From: Acidimicrobiaceae bacterium
GTDB taxonomy: Bacteria > Actinomycetota > Acidimicrobiia > Acidimicrobiales > UBA8190
Direction of reading: 5' to 3'
Length of the DNA: 6,229 nucleotides
Assembly (NCBI GenBank): GCA_003131945.1
Contig: PKWD01000068.1
Location: 21,747 to 27,975, forward strand
Below are positions 5,573-6,229 of this stretch, piece after piece (the stretch's first letter is position 1; every line of letters starts with the position of its first letter). A model generated the notes under the pieces. That model did not search any database. It was not told the origin of the DNA and was given only the letters and a program-made list of their open reading frames with translations. A program made the position numbers and the translations under genes.

Positions 5573-5917
5573 ATGACCAGTGACGCACAGTTCGAAACGA
5601 CAATGTCCGGGCCGGGAGTACCGGTCTTGCGGGTCCGGGGCGAGATCGACGTGGCCTCGGCGCCCGAGTTCCATGCGTCGCTCTCCGACCTCATCGGGCG
5701 GGAACCGGAGATCGTCATCGTGGACCTGGGCGAGATCTCATTCATAGATTCCACCGGGCTCGGCGTCCTCGTCGGTGCCCAGAAGCAGTTGCGCGATGCC
5801 GGTGGGGACCTGCGATTGGTCGTGACGCAACCACAGATCACACGGCTCTTGGAGCTGACGGGCCTGGACGAAGTGTTCACGATTCTGTCCAACGCCAATG
5901 ACGCGGTGAGAACATGA
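5573..5917 (+). CDS. STAS-domain anti-anti-sigma factor (RsbV type), copy 2
   Basis: A 114-residue STAS protein, paralogous to the one at 3411. The core VIVDLGEISFIDSTGL at 48-63 carries the predicted phospho-acceptor Ser60, followed by GGDLRLVV at 77-84 and LLELTGLDEVF at about 91-101. The role is that of an RsbV: when dephosphorylated it binds the anti-sigma factor and frees sigma. The start ATG has AGGAAGGA about 11 bases upstream. Its stop overlaps the start of the UsfX-like gene by four bases (ATGA at 5914-5917), so the two are made together, the classic arrangement for an antagonist and its anti-sigma target. No separate promoter is visible in the 43 bases after the CsbD gene, so all three genes may be co-transcribed. 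Confidence 0.93.
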   Translation: MTSDAQFETTMSGPGVPVLRVRGEIDVASAPEFHASLSDLIGREPEIVIVDLGEISFIDSTGLGVLVGAQKQLRDAGGDLRLVVTQPQITRLLELTGLDEVFTILSNANDAVRT

Positions 5918-6229
5918 CCAAGGCCATGTCGGCACCGGAAACGGTGGGGTCGGTCGGTGTGAATCGGGTCGAGTTGTCTCTGGCGGCTGACGCCCAGATG
6001 CTCTTCCTGGCCCGGATGACGGCGGCGGCGGTGGCGTCGCGCGCCGATTTCGACCTCGAACAGGTGGAGGATCTTCGGCTGGCCATCGATGAGCTGTGCG
6101 TCAGGCTCATGAACGCGGGCGCCGGTGCGGCCCGGATCAGCCTGGTGTTCCAGTGGGATGCATCCGAGTTGGACGTCCTCGGCACCCTCGTTCCAGAGGG
6201 CGGTCCGACGAGGAACGGCCATCACGCGT
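5914..6229 (+). CDS. UsfX/RsbW-like anti-sigma factor (partial, 3' end outside window)
   Basis: The first 105 residues of a UsfX-like protein are present with no stop before the right edge; by comparison with the paralogue at 2300 some 35-45 residues are missing. The core is LARMTAAAVASRADFDLEQ at 32-50 and VEDLRLAIDELCVRLM at 51-66. The residue four after Glu60, normally Asn in the GHKL N-box, is Arg64; mycobacterial UsfX, as I remember it, also has Arg here. Its expected role is to hold a SigF/SigB-family factor until the STAS protein encoded just upstream binds it. Start: ATG at 5914 within the ATGA overlap; an internal ATG at 5926 (residue 5) is less likely. By analogy with usfX-sigF, a sigma factor gene may follow directly beyond the window. 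Confidence 0.87.
   Translation, partial: MTKAMSAPETVGSVGVNRVELSLAADAQMLFLARMTAAAVASRADFDLEQVEDLRLAIDELCVRLMNAGAGAARISLVFQWDASELDVLGTLVPEGGPTRNGHHA

Noticed and set aside
5167..6225. Minus-strand open frame of 352 codons opposite the CsbD, STAS and UsfX-like genes
   Set aside because: The three plus-strand genes have clear family motifs, ribosome sites and an ATGA overlap; the minus translation shows no domain and is a mirror of G/C third positions.
1..6229. CRISPR arrays, tRNA or rRNA genes, insertion sequences, toxin-antitoxin or phage genes
   Set aside because: No regularly spaced repeats, cloverleaf-like segments, transposase motifs or terminal inverted repeats were seen; nearly all sequence is explained by the partner-switching genes and short spacers.

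Overview
The window looks like a piece of a high-GC actinobacterial chromosome: strong G/C bias at third codon positions, GTG as well as ATG starts, and purine-rich Shine-Dalgarno sequences. Almost every gene belongs to the partner-switching machinery that controls an alternative (SigB/SigF-type) stress sigma factor. Two genes resemble mycobacterial UsfX (the anti-SigF factor), which suggests an actinomycete or acidimicrobial lineage. The species cannot be told from this window.

Layout. Positions 1-2063 (minus) hold a long open frame with no stop that runs off the left edge. It encodes PAS-GAF-PAS-GAF sensory modules and then the first part of a SpoIIE/RsbU-type PP2C phosphatase. Its divergent upstream region (2064-2299) carries a good housekeeping-type promoter for it (TTGACA-N17-GACAAT) and, facing the other way, a possible SigB-type promoter. 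A UsfX-like anti-sigma paralogue (2300-2749, plus) follows and converges on a canonical RsbW-type HATPase (2781-3182, minus). Next come a STAS anti-anti-sigma factor (3411-3743), a 68-residue acidic protein (3813-4019), a MEDS-HATPase (RsbA-like) regulator (4221-5186) and a CsbD-family stress protein (5335-5529). The window ends with a translationally coupled pair: a second STAS protein (5573-5917) and a second UsfX-like factor (from 5914, cut by the right edge).

How it could work together (inference). The phosphatase would respond to small molecules or redox cues through its PAS/GAF domains and dephosphorylate one or both STAS proteins at Ser60. Dephosphorylated STAS protein would bind the UsfX/RsbW-type factors and release the sigma factor. 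The MEDS-HATPase protein would add a second sensory input. The 68-residue protein and the CsbD protein look like outputs: each is preceded by a promoter of the form GTT[A/C]-N15-GGG[T/C]AT, then a perfect stem-loop, then the ribosome binding site. No sigma factor gene lies in the window; by analogy with usfX-sigF it may lie just past the right edge.

The individual families are known. The less expected parts are the density of the cluster, the duplicated STAS/UsfX sets, the lost N-box asparagine in both UsfX-like proteins, and the repeated promoter plus 5' stem-loop design.
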